DNA of 59,112 bases from Lachnospiraceae bacterium (GTDB taxonomy: Bacteria > Bacillota > Clostridia > Lachnospirales > Lachnospiraceae), in the NCBI GenBank assembly GCA_030524635.1, contig JAUNGG010000021.1:1-59112 (forward strand), written 5' to 3'. Of this stretch, positions 59,093-59,112 are shown in pieces. Numbering within the stretch: position 1 is the stretch's first letter; every line of letters starts with the position of its first letter. The notes beneath the pieces are model-generated. The model did no database searches, was not told the origin of the DNA, and was given only the letters and a program-made list of their open reading frames with translations. The position numbers and the translations under genes were made by a program.

Positions 59093-59112
59093 ATGAATTT
59101 GAAAACCATAAG
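59093..59112 (+). CDS. Start of an unidentified gene (partial)
   Basis: ATG at 59093 with AAAGGGGCG 7-8 bp ahead begins MNLKTI and runs off the right edge. The six visible codons are not enough to name the product. Confidence 0.55.

Noticed and set aside
1..59112. Mobile elements, tRNA or rRNA genes
   Set aside because: No transposase, integrase, terminal inverted repeats, cloverleaf or rRNA segment was recognised anywhere in the window.

Overview
The window looks like a chromosomal segment of a Gram-positive, strictly anaerobic clostridium of the family Lachnospiraceae (Enterocloster/Hungatella/Lachnoclostridium-like; the genus is a guess). The evidence is a clostridial S10-spc-alpha ribosomal operon, a SCIFF/ranthipeptide precursor with its radical-SAM maturase beside secDF, tgt and yajC, choline-binding-type cell-wall repeats in several secreted proteins, an LCP protein, and moderate GC content. 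No mobile element, CRISPR array, tRNA or rRNA gene was seen.

Layout. (1) 1-13671: the end of a surface polysaccharide cluster on the + strand. It holds a TPP enzyme, a sugar epimerase/reductase, a zinc-domain sugar C-methyltransferase, a zinc alcohol dehydrogenase, three family-2 glycosyltransferase genes, a polyprenyl-phosphate sugar-1-phosphate transferase and an LCP ligase. Together these would make an NDP-sugar (perhaps branched), assemble it on a lipid carrier and attach the polymer to the wall. (2) 13690-21650: envelope and protein quality control: an HtrA protease behind 11-bp direct repeats, a ClpX paralogue, an intracellular-type subtilase (- strand), a divergent LspA-like protein, a CNNM/CBS membrane protein and a TIGR04086-type membrane protein (- strand). 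(3) 21745-28058: the SCIFF locus (scfA, scfB), secDF, tgt, yajC and a HAD phosphatase. (4) 28125-38857: secreted and surface proteins (a large two-copy Tp47-like protein and a cell-wall-repeat protein), an M28 peptidase, a GNAT, an acyltransferase and an rRNA-methyltransferase-like protein. (5) 38976-55849: S10-spc-alpha from rpsJ to rplQ, including secY, adk, map, a KOW protein, infA and rpmJ, with two strong promoters and a terminator. (6) 55890-59112: two paralogous wall-repeat proteins, an SRPBCC protein and the start of one more gene.

Most unusual in the sequence itself is the ribosomal operon. Spacers that are normally a few tens of bases are expanded into structured DNA: a branched fold between rpsJ and rplC, a six-unit degenerate repeat array between rplW and rplB, and hairpins before rplF, adk and rplQ. 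Other points are a long hairpin between the SCIFF precursor and its maturase, a duplicated 23-bp hairpin before secDF, and a dispersed intergenic repeat of about 21 bp present three to four times on the same strand. All structures were found by eye; none was computed or searched against a database.
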